Position numbers and translations under genes: made by a program. The notes beneath the pieces are model-generated. The model had not been told where the DNA came from. It worked only from the letters and a program-made list of their open reading frames with translations, and did not search any database. A stretch of DNA of 64,000 bases. Origin: Rhodospirillaceae bacterium. GTDB lineage: Bacteria > Pseudomonadota > Alphaproteobacteria > TMED109. The stretch lies in the NCBI GenBank assembly GCA_902614225.1, contig CACMKJ010000002.1, positions 1 through 64,000 on the forward strand, given 5' to 3'. The first letter of the stretch is position 1; the number at the start of each line of letters is the position of its first letter. This document shows positions 54,781-63,533 of this stretch, one piece after another.

Positions 54781-55959
54781 TTATCTATCAATTTCTCCAA
54801 AAACAACATCCATAGTTGCTATACAAGCGACTAGGTCAGCTAACTGATGACCTTTTGTCATAAAGTCTAGCCCCTGTAAATGTGCAAACCCAGGGGCTCT
54901 TATTTTACACCTGTAAGGCTTATTTGTACCATCTGAAACTAAATAAACACCAAATTCGCCTTTAGGTGCTTCTACTGCACGATATACACTACCCTCTGGC
55001 ACCCTTACACCTTCAGTATATAGTTTAAAATGACTTATTAAACTTTCCATAGAAGATTTCATAGTATTCCTTTTAGGAGGAGATATTCTAGGATTATCAT
55101 TGATTACTTCTCCTTTTGGCATTTTGTCCAAAACTTGATTTATTATTTTTAAACTTTGTTTCATCTCTTCCATTCTAATCAGGTATCTATCATAACAATC
55201 TCCATTTTTACCAACAGGAATATCAAAATCTACTTTATCATAAATGGCATAAGGTTCATGTTTTCTTAAGTCCCAAGCAACCCCTGACCCTCTTAACATC
55301 GGTCCAGTAAAACCCCAATCTAATGCTTCCTTTTTTGATACAACGCCTATATCAACAGTCCTTTGCTTGAAAATTCTATTCTCATCTAATAAACCCTCAA
55401 TATCGTTAATAATCTTATGGAATCCTTTGCTCCAGTTAGCTATGTCGTTTAAGGTTTGCTCGGGAATATCTTGATGGACACCACCAATTCTATAATAAGC
55501 TGCATGAAGCCTTGCTCCTGAAACTGCTTCATAAAAAGACATGAGTTTTTCTCTTTCCTCAAAAAGCCATAGAAATGGCGTAGTAGCTCCTAAATCTAAT
55601 CCTTGTGCTCCAATTTGCAGAGCATGATTAAGTATTCTAGTAATTTCATCGAATAACACTCTAATCCAGAGAGCTCTTTCAGGTAATTCTAATGCTAACA
55701 ATTGTTCAGCTGCTAATACAAAAGCATGCTCTTGCACCATTGGAGAAACATAATCTAGTCTATCAAAGTAAGGCATAGCCTGAAGATAGGTTTTATTTTC
55801 AATTAATTTCTCAGTTCCTCTATGGAGTAACCCTATATGAGGATCAGCTCTTTCAACTACCTCTCCATCCATTTCCAAGACTAATCTTAAGACACCATGC
55901 GCAGCAGGATGTTGAGGACCAAAATTTAAAGTTAGATTTTTTATTTGTTTTTCATTCAT
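54781..55959 (-). CDS. nuoD: NADH-quinone oxidoreductase subunit D
   Basis: A 392-aa (from MNEKQIKN) quinone-site subunit. [14 protein letters not shown] near the N-terminus holds the quinone His; [34 protein letters not shown] and a final GEIDR follow. I use ATG 55959 since the first in-frame start (56004) lies 53 bp inside nuoC and adds a non-family leader. Overlap with nuoC is then 8 bp. Confidence 0.95.
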   Translation of the reverse strand: MNEKQIKNLTLNFGPQHPAAHGVLRLVLEMDGEVVERADPHIGLLHRGTEKLIENKTYLQAMPYFDRLDYVSPMVQEHAFVLAAEQLLALELPERALWIRVLFDEITRILNHALQIGAQGLDLGATTPFLWLFEEREKLMSFYEAVSGARLHAAYYRIGGVHQDIPEQTLNDIANWSKGFHKIINDIEGLLDENRIFKQRTVDIGVVSKKEALDWGFTGPMLRGSGVAWDLRKHEPYAIYDKVDFDIPVGKNGDCYDRYLIRMEEMKQSLKIINQVLDKMPKGEVINDNPRISPPKRNTMKSSMESLISHFKLYTEGVRVPEGSVYRAVEAPKGEFGVYLVSDGTNKPYRCKIRAPGFAHLQGLDFMTKGHQLADLVACIATMDVVFGEIDR

Positions 55960-56563
55960 TATTATTATCCAGTTTTTCTCCTTTCCAAGGACTTTCAAAC
56001 TCAAACTCTCTAAATGATTGAGTAAGTTTTATAGGCTCATAAACTACTTTTTTTTCATTTAAGTCGTATTTAACCTCTACATTCCCAGAGAGAGGAAAAT
56101 CTTTTCTAAGAGGATGCCCAATAAAACCGTAATCAGTTAATAATCTTCTTAAATCTGGATGATTATTAAAAGCTATTCCAAATAGGTCCCAGACTTCTCT
56201 TTCATACCAGTTAGCAGCAGGAAATAAGTTGGTAATGCTATCAACACTAGCATTTTCGTTGATGAAAAATTTAATAATAATTCTAAAATTAAATTCTATC
56301 GAAAGTAAGATATAAATCATTTCAAATCTATTTTCTTTATTAGGATAATCTACAGCTGTTAAATCAATAAATTGGTTTAACTTTAACTTTTCATTTTCTT
56401 TAAGTATTTTAACAACTTTTATTAACATAAATTGATTTATATTTAGTAAGTATAGTCCATTTTTAAGTTCTAAATTATAATCATTCTCATCTACCACAGT
56501 GTCTAAAACATCAGATATAATTTTTAAAGTATTGTTTTTATTACTTTTTATTAAACTTACCAA
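55952..56563 (-). CDS. nuoC: NADH-quinone oxidoreductase subunit C
   Basis: A 203-aa peripheral-arm subunit with no cofactor, packing against NuoD. The C-terminal signature ERE-W-DLFGI is seen in [30 protein letters not shown], then [12 protein letters not shown] and VKLTQ-like [16 protein letters not shown] separate gene here, as in alphaproteobacteria, not a nuoCD fusion as in enterics. The 20-bp gap to nuoB holds AGAGA as a likely ribosome site. Confidence 0.95.
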   Translation of the reverse strand: MVSLIKSNKNNTLKIISDVLDTVVDENDYNLELKNGLYLLNINQFMLIKVVKILKENEKLKLNQFIDLTAVDYPNKENRFEMIYILLSIEFNFRIIIKFFINENASVDSITNLFPAANWYEREVWDLFGIAFNNHPDLRRLLTDYGFIGHPLRKDFPLSGNVEVKYDLNEKKVVYEPIKLTQSFREFEFESPWKGEKLDNNNE

Positions 56564-56583
56564 TTTTTTCTCTCTAAAAGAAC

Positions 56584-57117
56584 TTATATAGAATTTCTGC
56601 CTTCTCTTTTAATTTTTTTTTGTAACTGCAAAACTCCATAAAGCAAAGCTTCGGCAGAAGGAGGACAACCAGGAACGTAAATATCTACAGGGATGATTCT
56701 ATCGCAACCTCTAACTACAGAATAAGAATAATGATAATAACCTCCTCCATTAGCACAACTCCCCATTGAAATTACCCATCTGGGTTCTGGCATTTGATCA
56801 TAAACCTTTCTTAAAGCCGGCGCCATTTTATTAGTTAAAGTGCCAGCCACTATCATTACATCAGATTGTCTTGGGCTTGGCCTAAATACAACACCAAATC
56901 TATCCAAATCATATCTTGACGCGCCGGTTTGCATCATTTCAACAGCACAACAAGCCAATCCAAATGACATAGGCCATAATGATCCCGCTCTTGCCCAACT
57001 TAGCAAATCATTAAACTTTGCTAGAACAAATCCTTTATTATTTGCTTTATCTGCATTAAAGATATTTTCATTATAAAAATTTTCTTTTATTCCCAATCTA
57101 AAGCTCCTTTTTTCCAT
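56584..57117 (-). CDS. nuoB: NADH-quinone oxidoreductase subunit B
   Basis: A 177-aa subunit carrying cluster N2, the last Fe-S centre before quinone. Ligands: ACCAVEMM (two adjacent Cys), [21 protein letters not shown] and VPGCPPS. The start overlaps nuoA by 31 bp because no later ATG fits before the conserved domain. Complete. Confidence 0.96.
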   Translation of the reverse strand: MEKRSFRLGIKENFYNENIFNADKANNKGFVLAKFNDLLSWARAGSLWPMSFGLACCAVEMMQTGASRYDLDRFGVVFRPSPRQSDVMIVAGTLTNKMAPALRKVYDQMPEPRWVISMGSCANGGGYYHYSYSVVRGCDRIIPVDIYVPGCPPSAEALLYGVLQLQKKIKREGRNSI

Positions 57118-57446
57118 TCATAAATGAAACCAACGGTTAAAATTAACAAAAATATCATCATGGATAAATAACCTACCATTCCAATTAATGATAGTGAAAT
57201 GGCCCATGGAAACAAAAATGCTACTTCTAAATCAAATATTATGAACAATATAGCTACTAGATAAAATCTAACATCAAATTTTACTCTTGCATCTTCAAAT
57301 GGCTCAAAGCCACATTCATAAGCTGATAATTTTTCTTTATCTGGTTTATTAGGACCCACTATTCCTGAAAGCAATGCAAATCCTAGAGACATAGAAAAAG
57401 CAATGACTATAAAAATAAATATAGGTAAATATTCTGAATAATTCAT
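57087..57446 (-). CDS. nuoA: NADH-quinone oxidoreductase subunit A
   Basis: A 119-aa subunit with three helices. [43 protein letters not shown] is the ND3 core (quoted in two parts: YECGFEPF and [14 protein letters not shown]). First gene of the complex I operon and of the 38-gene minus-strand block. GGAAA lies six bases upstream of the ATG; a possible promoter lies at 57468-57495. Confidence 0.95.
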   Translation of the reverse strand: MNYSEYLPIFIFIVIAFSMSLGFALLSGIVGPNKPDKEKLSAYECGFEPFEDARVKFDVRFYLVAILFIIFDLEVAFLFPWAISLSLIGMVGYLSMMIFLLILTVGFIYEWKKGALDWE

Positions 57447-57467
57447 TTATGTTTCCGCTATAATCTA

Positions 57468-57495
57468 TATATAGAGTAATTTCATAAAGTTGTAA
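57468..57495 (-). promoter_or_regulatory. candidate promoter of the nuo operon
   Basis: On the minus strand TTACAA (57495-57490) and TATATA (57473-57468) are 16 bp apart, about 22 bases upstream of nuoA, in the only non-coding gap before the long block. The spacing is one base short of ideal and AT-rich DNA gives chance matches, so this is tentative. Confidence 0.33.
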
Positions 57496-57527
57496 CCTAA
57501 ATTTTAATAAATTAGAAGAAAAACAAC

Positions 57528-58229
57528 TTAATCAAAAAATTCTTTTAATTCACTAAAATCTTCTATAACCATATCATACTTACCATCTATGGAAATTTTG
57601 GTATCAGGACCCCATTCATGTAATCTTTTTACAAAAACTGTATTAAAACCTGCTTTTTGTGCTGCATTGAGATCAAAACTATGACAAGCAACCATCACGC
57701 ATTCTTCAGGTTTTAATTGCAACATTTTAGCTGTTTTTAAATAAGCATTAACATTTGGTTTATAAACTTCTAATGTTTCACAGGACAAAATTAAATCCCA
57801 GCTTATTTTGTTAGCTTTAGAATTTAAAAAAACTAACCTATTACTTAACAAAGTAAAAGATACACATATAAATTTTTTTCTTAATTCTTCAAAAGGAATT
57901 AAGAAATCTCTCCAAACTTTTAAGTTTGTCGGTACTTCATAAGTTAAAAATTTTATATCTTCTTGATCTAATTTAATCTTTTTTTCATTTAAAATTTGCT
58001 CTAAAGCAATTTTATGGGCAGTATCAAAATTAACTAATTCTTTACCCTCTTGCCTTGTAATAATTTCCAAAGACTTTTTTCTAAATAAATTGGCCATCTC
58101 ATCACTTTTAAAACCATTTTTTTCATAAAAATTTAGTTTTTCAAATCCTTGTTTGAAACCTGTGTGCCAATCAAGAACTGTGCCTCCAGTATCGAATGTA
58201 AAAGCCTTAATTTGTTTAGGATCAAACAT
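57528..58229 (-). CDS. HAD-superfamily hydrolase, 2-haloacid-dehalogenase-like
   Basis: A 233-aa cytoplasmic HAD enzyme. Motif I reads FDTGGTVLDWHTG: the nucleophile Asp13 is kept but the second Asp of phosphatases is replaced by Gly, near to the FDxYGTL of haloacid dehalogenases. Motif II is TLLSNR, the motif III Lys is in EVYKPN, and motif IV is in CHSFDLNAAQKAGF. This argues for a dehalogenase-like or other non-phosphatase role. The substrate is unknown. It stands just downstream of nothing else on its strand and is divergent from the acyl-CoA synthetase gene. Confidence 0.8.
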   Translation of the reverse strand: MFDPKQIKAFTFDTGGTVLDWHTGFKQGFEKLNFYEKNGFKSDEMANLFRKKSLEIITRQEGKELVNFDTAHKIALEQILNEKKIKLDQEDIKFLTYEVPTNLKVWRDFLIPFEELRKKFICVSFTLLSNRLVFLNSKANKISWDLILSCETLEVYKPNVNAYLKTAKMLQLKPEECVMVACHSFDLNAAQKAGFNTVFVKRLHEWGPDTKISIDGKYDMVIEDFSELKEFFD

Positions 58230-58337
58230 ATTTTATGGTTAACAGAATAAATTAAAACCGTAAAGCAATTAATCTTTACTAAATACTATTATAACCTTAA
58301 TATATAAATATGTAACTAGTCGTATTAAGGAGATATA

Positions 58338-59900
58338 ATGTATATAACGCAGGCTTTGAAAAGAAATGTGCAACTTTTTCCAAACAAGACATCCACTGCC
58401 TATTTAGATAGAAGTTTTACTTGGAAAGAAAGCTTAGAAAGAATATCAAAAATAGCTTATAGCATAAGAAAATTTGATGTTTCTGAGGGTGATAGAGTCG
58501 CAATATTAGCACATAATAGTGATAGATACTTTGAATTTTTATACTCAGTATCTTGGGCAGGAGCGGTATTCGTTCCAATTAATACCAGACTAGCACCACC
58601 AGAAATAGAGTTTTGGATAAATGACAGTGAGAGCAAACTATTGTTTGTAGACAAAAATTTTGCAGAAATAGTAATTAATCTCAAAAAAGAGAATAAGATA
58701 TCAAGTGTTAAAAATATAGTGTATTTATCTGATGATACTTGTCCAGATAATATGATTAACTATGAAGATTTAATTACTAGTGAAACCATAGAGGATGCTC
58801 TGAGAGGCTATGATGATTTAGCTGGTTTGTTTTATACAGGCGGTACAACTGGCCGTTCTAAAGGAGTAATGCTTTCTCATACTAACATGGTAGTAGATGC
58901 ATTAAACTGCGCTCTTATGGGTAATATGAATGAAAATGCTAAATGGTTGCACGCTGCTCCTATGTTTCATATTGCTGACTGTGCTGGTCTTTTTGGGATT
59001 AGTCAAGTTGGAGGTAGTCATTATTTTATTCCTGGATTTATACCAAAATTATTTTTTGAAGCAGTCAATAAGTTTAAAATAACAGAAACTATTCTTGTTC
59101 CCACTATGGTTAATATGGCAGTTAATGACCCAGAAATTTCCGATTATGATTTAAGTAGTTTAAAAAAAATAATGTATGGGGCTTCACCTATGCCTGAACC
59201 GGTAATAGTAAAAGCAATGGAAATACTTCCCAATTGTACTTTTTATCATGCATATGGGCAAACTGAATGTGCTCCCCTTCTAACTTGTTCAGGCCCAGAA
59301 ACTCATGTTTTTGAAGGTCCATTAGCATATAAATTCAAATCATGTGGTAAAGCCGTAGCAGGAGTTGAACTAAAAATAGCAGACGAAAATGGCAAGGAGG
59401 TTCCTAGAGGTGAAGTAGGCGAAATATACGCAAGAGGTCCAAATATAATGTTAGGTTATTGGAGACAAAAAGAATTAACAGAAAAAGCAATAGTAAATGG
59501 TTGGATGAAGACTGGTGATGGAGCAAAAATGGATGAATCTGGCTATGTATTCATAGTTGATAGAGTAAAGGACATGATTATATCTGGTGGAGAAAATATT
59601 TATTCTACAGAAGTTGAGAATACAATTTATCAATTAAAAAATGTTTTAGAATGCGCAGTTATTGGAATTCCTGATGAAAAATGGGGAGAGGCCGTTCATG
59701 CAATCATTAGATTAAAAGAAAACACATCTATTGATGAAAATGAAGTAATGGAGCATTGCCATAAAAATATTGCTGGTTTTAAATGTCCAAAATCTGTTTC
59801 GTTTAGAGAAGACCCTATGCCTGTATCAGGGGCTGGAAAAATTTTAAAAACAGAATTAAGAAAACCATTTTGGAAAGACTCAGATAAACAAGTAAACTAA
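58338..59900 (+). CDS. acyl-CoA synthetase (AMP-forming, fatty-acid/aryl type)
   Basis: A 520-aa ANL-superfamily ligase activating a carboxylic acid as an adenylate and then a CoA thioester. P-loop-like LFYTGGTTGRSKGVMLSH (about residues 165-182), the A5 motif YGQTECAPL, A7 GWMKTGDGAKMDESGYVFIVDRVKDMIISGGENI, and the catalytic Lys in VSGAGKILKTEL. A strong AGGAG ribosome site precedes the ATG. Medium or long-chain fatty acids are the usual substrates, but methylmercaptopropionate-type or aromatic acids are also possible in this family. Divergent from the HAD gene. Confidence 0.9.
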   Translation: MYITQALKRNVQLFPNKTSTAYLDRSFTWKESLERISKIAYSIRKFDVSEGDRVAILAHNSDRYFEFLYSVSWAGAVFVPINTRLAPPEIEFWINDSESKLLFVDKNFAEIVINLKKENKISSVKNIVYLSDDTCPDNMINYEDLITSETIEDALRGYDDLAGLFYTGGTTGRSKGVMLSHTNMVVDALNCALMGNMNENAKWLHAAPMFHIADCAGLFGISQVGGSHYFIPGFIPKLFFEAVNKFKITETILVPTMVNMAVNDPEISDYDLSSLKKIMYGASPMPEPVIVKAMEILPNCTFYHAYGQTECAPLLTCSGPETHVFEGPLAYKFKSCGKAVAGVELKIADENGKEVPRGEVGEIYARGPNIMLGYWRQKELTEKAIVNGWMKTGDGAKMDESGYVFIVDRVKDMIISGGENIYSTEVENTIYQLKNVLECAVIGIPDEKWGEAVHAIIRLKENTSIDENEVMEHCHKNIAGFKCPKSVSFREDPMPVSGAGKILKTELRKPFWKDSDKQVN

Positions 59901-59970
59901 TTACTTTAATTAATAGTTTAGCTAAAACACTCAACTATTAATAAGCTATAATTATTATTTGATTTTTAAG

Positions 59971-60774
59971 TTAATCATTAGTCAAATCGTGACCTGCTGA
60001 TGCAACTAAACCACCATCACATGTAATTGTTTCACCTACAGTATATTGTCCTGCTCTAGAAGCTAAAAATATTGCAAGCCCTGCTATATCTTCAGGCATA
60101 CCTACTCTTCCGCTTGGATTCTTTTTAGATATAACACTATAATCATGTTCAACAGCACTTCCTAACATTTTGCTAGGAAAAGGTCCAGGAGCAATAGCAT
60201 TACATATTATGTTATCTTTAATTAATTTAGCAGCTAATACTGAAGTTAGCTTATGTACAGCTGACTTTGCTATACTATAAGAATAATTTTCATAGTATGG
60301 TGTATTAATTCCATCGATTGATCCTATATTAATAATTCTAGCCGGATTATCAGAAGTAGTATTTTTTTTCAATAAATCTAAAAATTTTTGTATCATAAAA
60401 AATATAGATTTTACATTTAAATCCATTACTTTGTCCCAACCGTCCTCACTAAACTTATGCAAGGGTTCACCCCAAACAGCTCCAGCATTATTAATTAATA
60501 TATCTAAATTATTATTGTATTTATCAAAATTAGTAAATAGTTTATTTATACCATTTAAGTCTGAAATATCAGCAGGAATTGATATGCATTCAGATTCATA
60601 TTTTTCTGATAATCGCTTTGCTGTTGCATCACAGTCTTTTATTTTTCTTGAGCTAATATAAACTTTAGCTCCATTTGCTAAGAAGCCACTCGCAATCATT
60701 TCTCCTATTCCTCTTGATCCACCAGTAATTAAAACCACCTTATCTTTAACACCAAATAAATTATTAATATTCAT
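59971..60774 (-). CDS. short-chain dehydrogenase/reductase
   Basis: A 267-aa SDR. Cofactor motif VVLITGGSRGIGEMIA (about 12-27), NNAGAVWGEPL, catalytic Ser in INIGSIDGINTPY and YxxxK in YSYSIAKSAV. The C-terminus has GRVGMPEDIAGLAIFLAS and CDGGLVAS. Related enzymes reduce ketones or oxidise secondary alcohols of acyl chains and sterol-like compounds. It converges with the acyl-CoA synthetase and is divergent from the quinone-oxidoreductase gene, so a small acyl or carbonyl metabolism island is possible. Confidence 0.86.
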   Translation of the reverse strand: MNINNLFGVKDKVVLITGGSRGIGEMIASGFLANGAKVYISSRKIKDCDATAKRLSEKYESECISIPADISDLNGINKLFTNFDKYNNNLDILINNAGAVWGEPLHKFSEDGWDKVMDLNVKSIFFMIQKFLDLLKKNTTSDNPARIINIGSIDGINTPYYENYSYSIAKSAVHKLTSVLAAKLIKDNIICNAIAPGPFPSKMLGSAVEHDYSVISKKNPSGRVGMPEDIAGLAIFLASRAGQYTVGETITCDGGLVASAGHDLTND

Positions 60775-60832
60775 AGTAATCTCCTGTTAAAATTATAATA
60801 TAGTTTATATAAAATACTATTAATAATAACTA

Positions 60833-61837
60833 ATGAAAAAAATGTATTACAATAATTACATATGCCAAAAACTTGGTAAAATAGAAAAACTCAAGATCAA
60901 AAAAAGTAAGAGTACAGAATTAAAAAAAAATGAGGTGAGATTAAAGGTCTTAGCAATTGGTTTAAATTATGTAGATACATTAATGATTAAAGGAGACTAT
61001 CAGTATAAAAATAAATTACCATTCGTGCCTGGAACAGAGGCTTGTGGAATTATAGTTGAAGAAAATTGCAACAACATAAAACTATTAAATAGGAAGGCTA
61101 TTATTTTTTCTAAAAGCGGATGTTTTAGCGAAGAAGCTATAATTAATAAATCACAATTAGTTTTATTAGAAAAAAATTTTTCCAGTATAGATGGAGCTTC
61201 TTTTTTTTCTTCAGCACTAACTGCCTATGTGACGTTATTAGAAAAAGCTAAAATAAAAAAAAATAATTTTATATTAATAACTGGTGCTTCAGGAGGTGTA
61301 GGACAAGCTTGTGTTAAACTTGCTTTGCACCTAAAAGCTAAAGTAATTTGTATAGTAAGCAATAAAAAAAAAGCAGCCTTACTAAAAGAGTTAGGAGTAG
61401 AAAAAATTATTTTTATCAATAATGATATTAAAAAAGAAGTAATGGAATTTACTAATAATGAGGGAACAAATATTATTTTAGATATTAATGGATTATTAAA
61501 GGAAAAAAATATTTTAGGAAGCTTAAGTTGGAATGGAAAATATCTAATAGTTGGCTTTACTAATAATAATATAACTACTATTAAAACTAATTATATATTA
61601 ATTAAAAGCATTCAAATATTTGGAGTAAGAGCAGGTGAGTTTTTAAGACGTTGCTCTATCACAAAGAAAAAGAAAGTTATAAGAGATATATTTTCTTTGT
61701 ATAGAAAAGGAGTTTTTAAAGTAGAAAGATATAAAATTAAACCTTTTAATAAATTAATTTATGAACTAACAAAAATTAGAGATCGCAAATCTATAGGAAA
61801 AATTATTATTAAAACTAAATATTTAGATAATGTATAA
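60833..61837 (+). CDS. zinc-independent NADPH:quinone oxidoreductase-like (MDR family)
   Basis: A 334-aa medium-chain reductase. The GroES-like N-terminal half includes LNYVDTLMIKGDYQYKNKLPFVPGTEACGII; the nucleotide fold contains ITGASGGVGQACVKLALHL (AxxGGVG). No structural zinc cysteines and no catalytic zinc triad are seen, so it belongs to the quinone oxidoreductase branch, which reduces quinones or enoyl and enone groups. It ends 8 bp inside the queC ORF, so the queuosine genes may be expressed from its promoter. Lys/Ile-rich composition compared with neighbours fits the low GC. Confidence 0.85.
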   Translation: MKKMYYNNYICQKLGKIEKLKIKKSKSTELKKNEVRLKVLAIGLNYVDTLMIKGDYQYKNKLPFVPGTEACGIIVEENCNNIKLLNRKAIIFSKSGCFSEEAIINKSQLVLLEKNFSSIDGASFFSSALTAYVTLLEKAKIKKNNFILITGASGGVGQACVKLALHLKAKVICIVSNKKKAALLKELGVEKIIFINNDIKKEVMEFTNNEGTNIILDINGLLKEKNILGSLSWNGKYLIVGFTNNNITTIKTNYILIKSIQIFGVRAGEFLRRCSITKKKKVIRDIFSLYRKGVFKVERYKIKPFNKLIYELTKIRDRKSIGKIIIKTKYLDNV

Positions 61838-62540
61838 TATGGATAAAGTACTTTTAATGTTTTCAGGGGGTCAAGATAGCACAACTGTGTTAGGGTGGTG
61901 TTTAAACAAATTTAAGGAAGTACATTTGATAACTTTTGATTATGGTCAAAAGCATCGAATAGAAATTACTTCAGCAAAATCAATTATAAAAAAATTAAAT
62001 AAAAGTTTTACTAAATGGAATAATAAAATTAAAAGCTCCTACACCTATAAAATCAATAATATAAAAGATTTTAATAAAAATTCCCTCACATCTAATATAA
62101 AAATTAAAGAAGGAAAAGGTTTACCTAACACATTTGTACCAGGCAGAAATATTTTATTTTATTCCTTAAGTGCAGCCTATGCTTATGATAAGAAAATAAA
62201 ACACATAGTTTCAGGTGTATGTCAGACTGATTATTCTGGTTATCCAGATTGTAGGAATGATACAATTAAATCATTAGAAAAATCTATTAACTTAGGAATG
62301 GAAAAAAGCTATAAATTTCATACACCACTAATGTGGAAAGATAAATCTGATATTTGGAAAATGGCAAAAGAAATAGGAGGAAAAGATTATTTAAATTTTA
62401 TTATAAAAAATACACATACCTGTTATGAAGGAGATAGAAAAACTTTTCATGCCTGGGGTTATGGATGTAATAAATGTCCGGCATGCTTACTAAGGTCAAA
62501 GGGCTGGAAGAAATTTGTAAAAAATGATCAAAGCAAATAA
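61830..62540 (+). CDS. queC: 7-cyano-7-deazaguanine synthase
   Basis: A 236-aa enzyme making preQ0 from CDG with ammonia and ATP. PP-loop LLMFSGGQDSTTVLGW; FVPGRNILFYSLSAAYAYDKK; VSGVCQTDYSGYPDCR. The zinc site is in THTCYEG and GYGCNKCPACLLRSKGW (four Cys). The first ATG overlaps the upstream gene; ATG 61839 (third codon later) is an equal choice. It overlaps queE by 17 bp. Confidence 0.95.
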   Translation: MYNMDKVLLMFSGGQDSTTVLGWCLNKFKEVHLITFDYGQKHRIEITSAKSIIKKLNKSFTKWNNKIKSSYTYKINNIKDFNKNSLTSNIKIKEGKGLPNTFVPGRNILFYSLSAAYAYDKKIKHIVSGVCQTDYSGYPDCRNDTIKSLEKSINLGMEKSYKFHTPLMWKDKSDIWKMAKEIGGKDYLNFIIKNTHTCYEGDRKTFHAWGYGCNKCPACLLRSKGWKKFVKNDQSK

Positions 62541-63168
62541 AGTTTACTCAGTCAAAGAAATATTTCTTACTTTACAAGGTGAAGGCTATAATATAGGAAC
62601 GCCATCAGTATTTTGTAGGTTTTCTGGATGCAACCTATGGAATGGGTTAGAAAAAGATAGAAAAAAAGCTATTTGCTCATTTTGTGATACAGACTTCAAT
62701 GGAGTAAATGGTATTAATGGTGGCAAATATAAATTAGATGATCTTGTAAAAAAAATTAATTCATTATGGCCTAAAAGAAAAAAGAATAAATTTGTAGTTT
62801 TTACTGGAGGAGAACCAATATTACAATTAGATAGTAATCTTATAAAAAGAATTAGAAAATATGGGTTTAGAGTGGCGGTTGAAACAAATGGAACACTGCC
62901 TTTACCCAAAGGAATAGATTGGGTATGTGTAAGCCCAAAAATTAAAAGCAAGCTTATAGTTAAGAAAGGTAATGAGATAAAAGTAGTATTTCCGCAGAAA
63001 AATATAACTCTTTCTGAATATGAAAAATTAAACTTCCAACATTTTTATATTCAGCCCTTAGAAAATAAAAATGTTGTTTTAAATACAAAAAAAAGCATAA
63101 GATATGTATTAAAAAATCCTAAATGGAAATTAAGTATTCAATCTCATAAATTTTTAAAAATTAAATAA
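62524..63168 (+). CDS. queE: 7-carboxy-7-deazaguanine synthase (radical SAM)
   Basis: A 214-aa radical SAM enzyme converting CPH4 to CDG. The N-terminal FLTLQGEGYNIGTPSVFCRFSGCNLW and CSFCDTDF give the CX14CX2C-type cluster loop with the extended spacing common in proteobacterial QueE. FTGGEPILQLD and VAVETNGTLPLPKGIDWVCVSPK follow. Last codon TAATG overlaps queD. Complete and typical. Confidence 0.94.
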   Translation: MIKANKVYSVKEIFLTLQGEGYNIGTPSVFCRFSGCNLWNGLEKDRKKAICSFCDTDFNGVNGINGGKYKLDDLVKKINSLWPKRKKNKFVVFTGGEPILQLDSNLIKRIRKYGFRVAVETNGTLPLPKGIDWVCVSPKIKSKLIVKKGNEIKVVFPQKNITLSEYEKLNFQHFYIQPLENKNVVLNTKKSIRYVLKNPKWKLSIQSHKFLKIK

Positions 63169-63533
63169 TGAAAAAAATTATATCAAAAAGTTTTTACTTT
63201 GAGGCTGCACATAATTTAACTACAACAAATAATGAAGTTAATGAAAATATTCATGGCCATTCTTATTTTGTTGAAATTTTTATAATTGATCAAACTAATG
63301 AAATTAAAAAAAGTGGATTAGTATTAGATTTTAGTATATTTCAAAATAAGCTAGATTTTATTAAGAAAGATTTAGATCACAAATTTTTAAATGATATTAC
63401 TGACTTAGAAAATCCTACTTTAGAGAATATAGGTTTATATATTTACAAAAGACTAAAAAAAATGGATTTACATTTATATAAGATACTAGTTAAAAGAAAA
63501 AGCTGCGGAGAAACGTTTATTTTAAAAATTTAG
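63168..63533 (+). CDS. queD: 6-pyruvoyl-tetrahydropterin synthase / QueD-like enzyme with ExxHGH motif
   Basis: A 121-aa T-fold enzyme. Zinc His residues are in FEAAHNL (H15) and IHGHSY (H29, H31). The usual CxxxHGH catalytic Cys is missing: residue 25 is Asn, and the motif reads ENIHGH (E26-x-x-H29). That ExxHGH form recalls PTPS-III enzymes that act in folate synthesis instead of Cys-type QueD. VLDFSIFQNKLDFIKKDLDHKFLND is normal. The position directly after queC and queE argues for CPH4 synthesis in the 7-deazaguanine pathway. Converges with the cytochrome gene with no gap. Confidence 0.84.
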   Translation: MKKIISKSFYFEAAHNLTTTNNEVNENIHGHSYFVEIFIIDQTNEIKKSGLVLDFSIFQNKLDFIKKDLDHKFLNDITDLENPTLENIGLYIYKRLKKMDLHLYKILVKRKSCGETFILKI

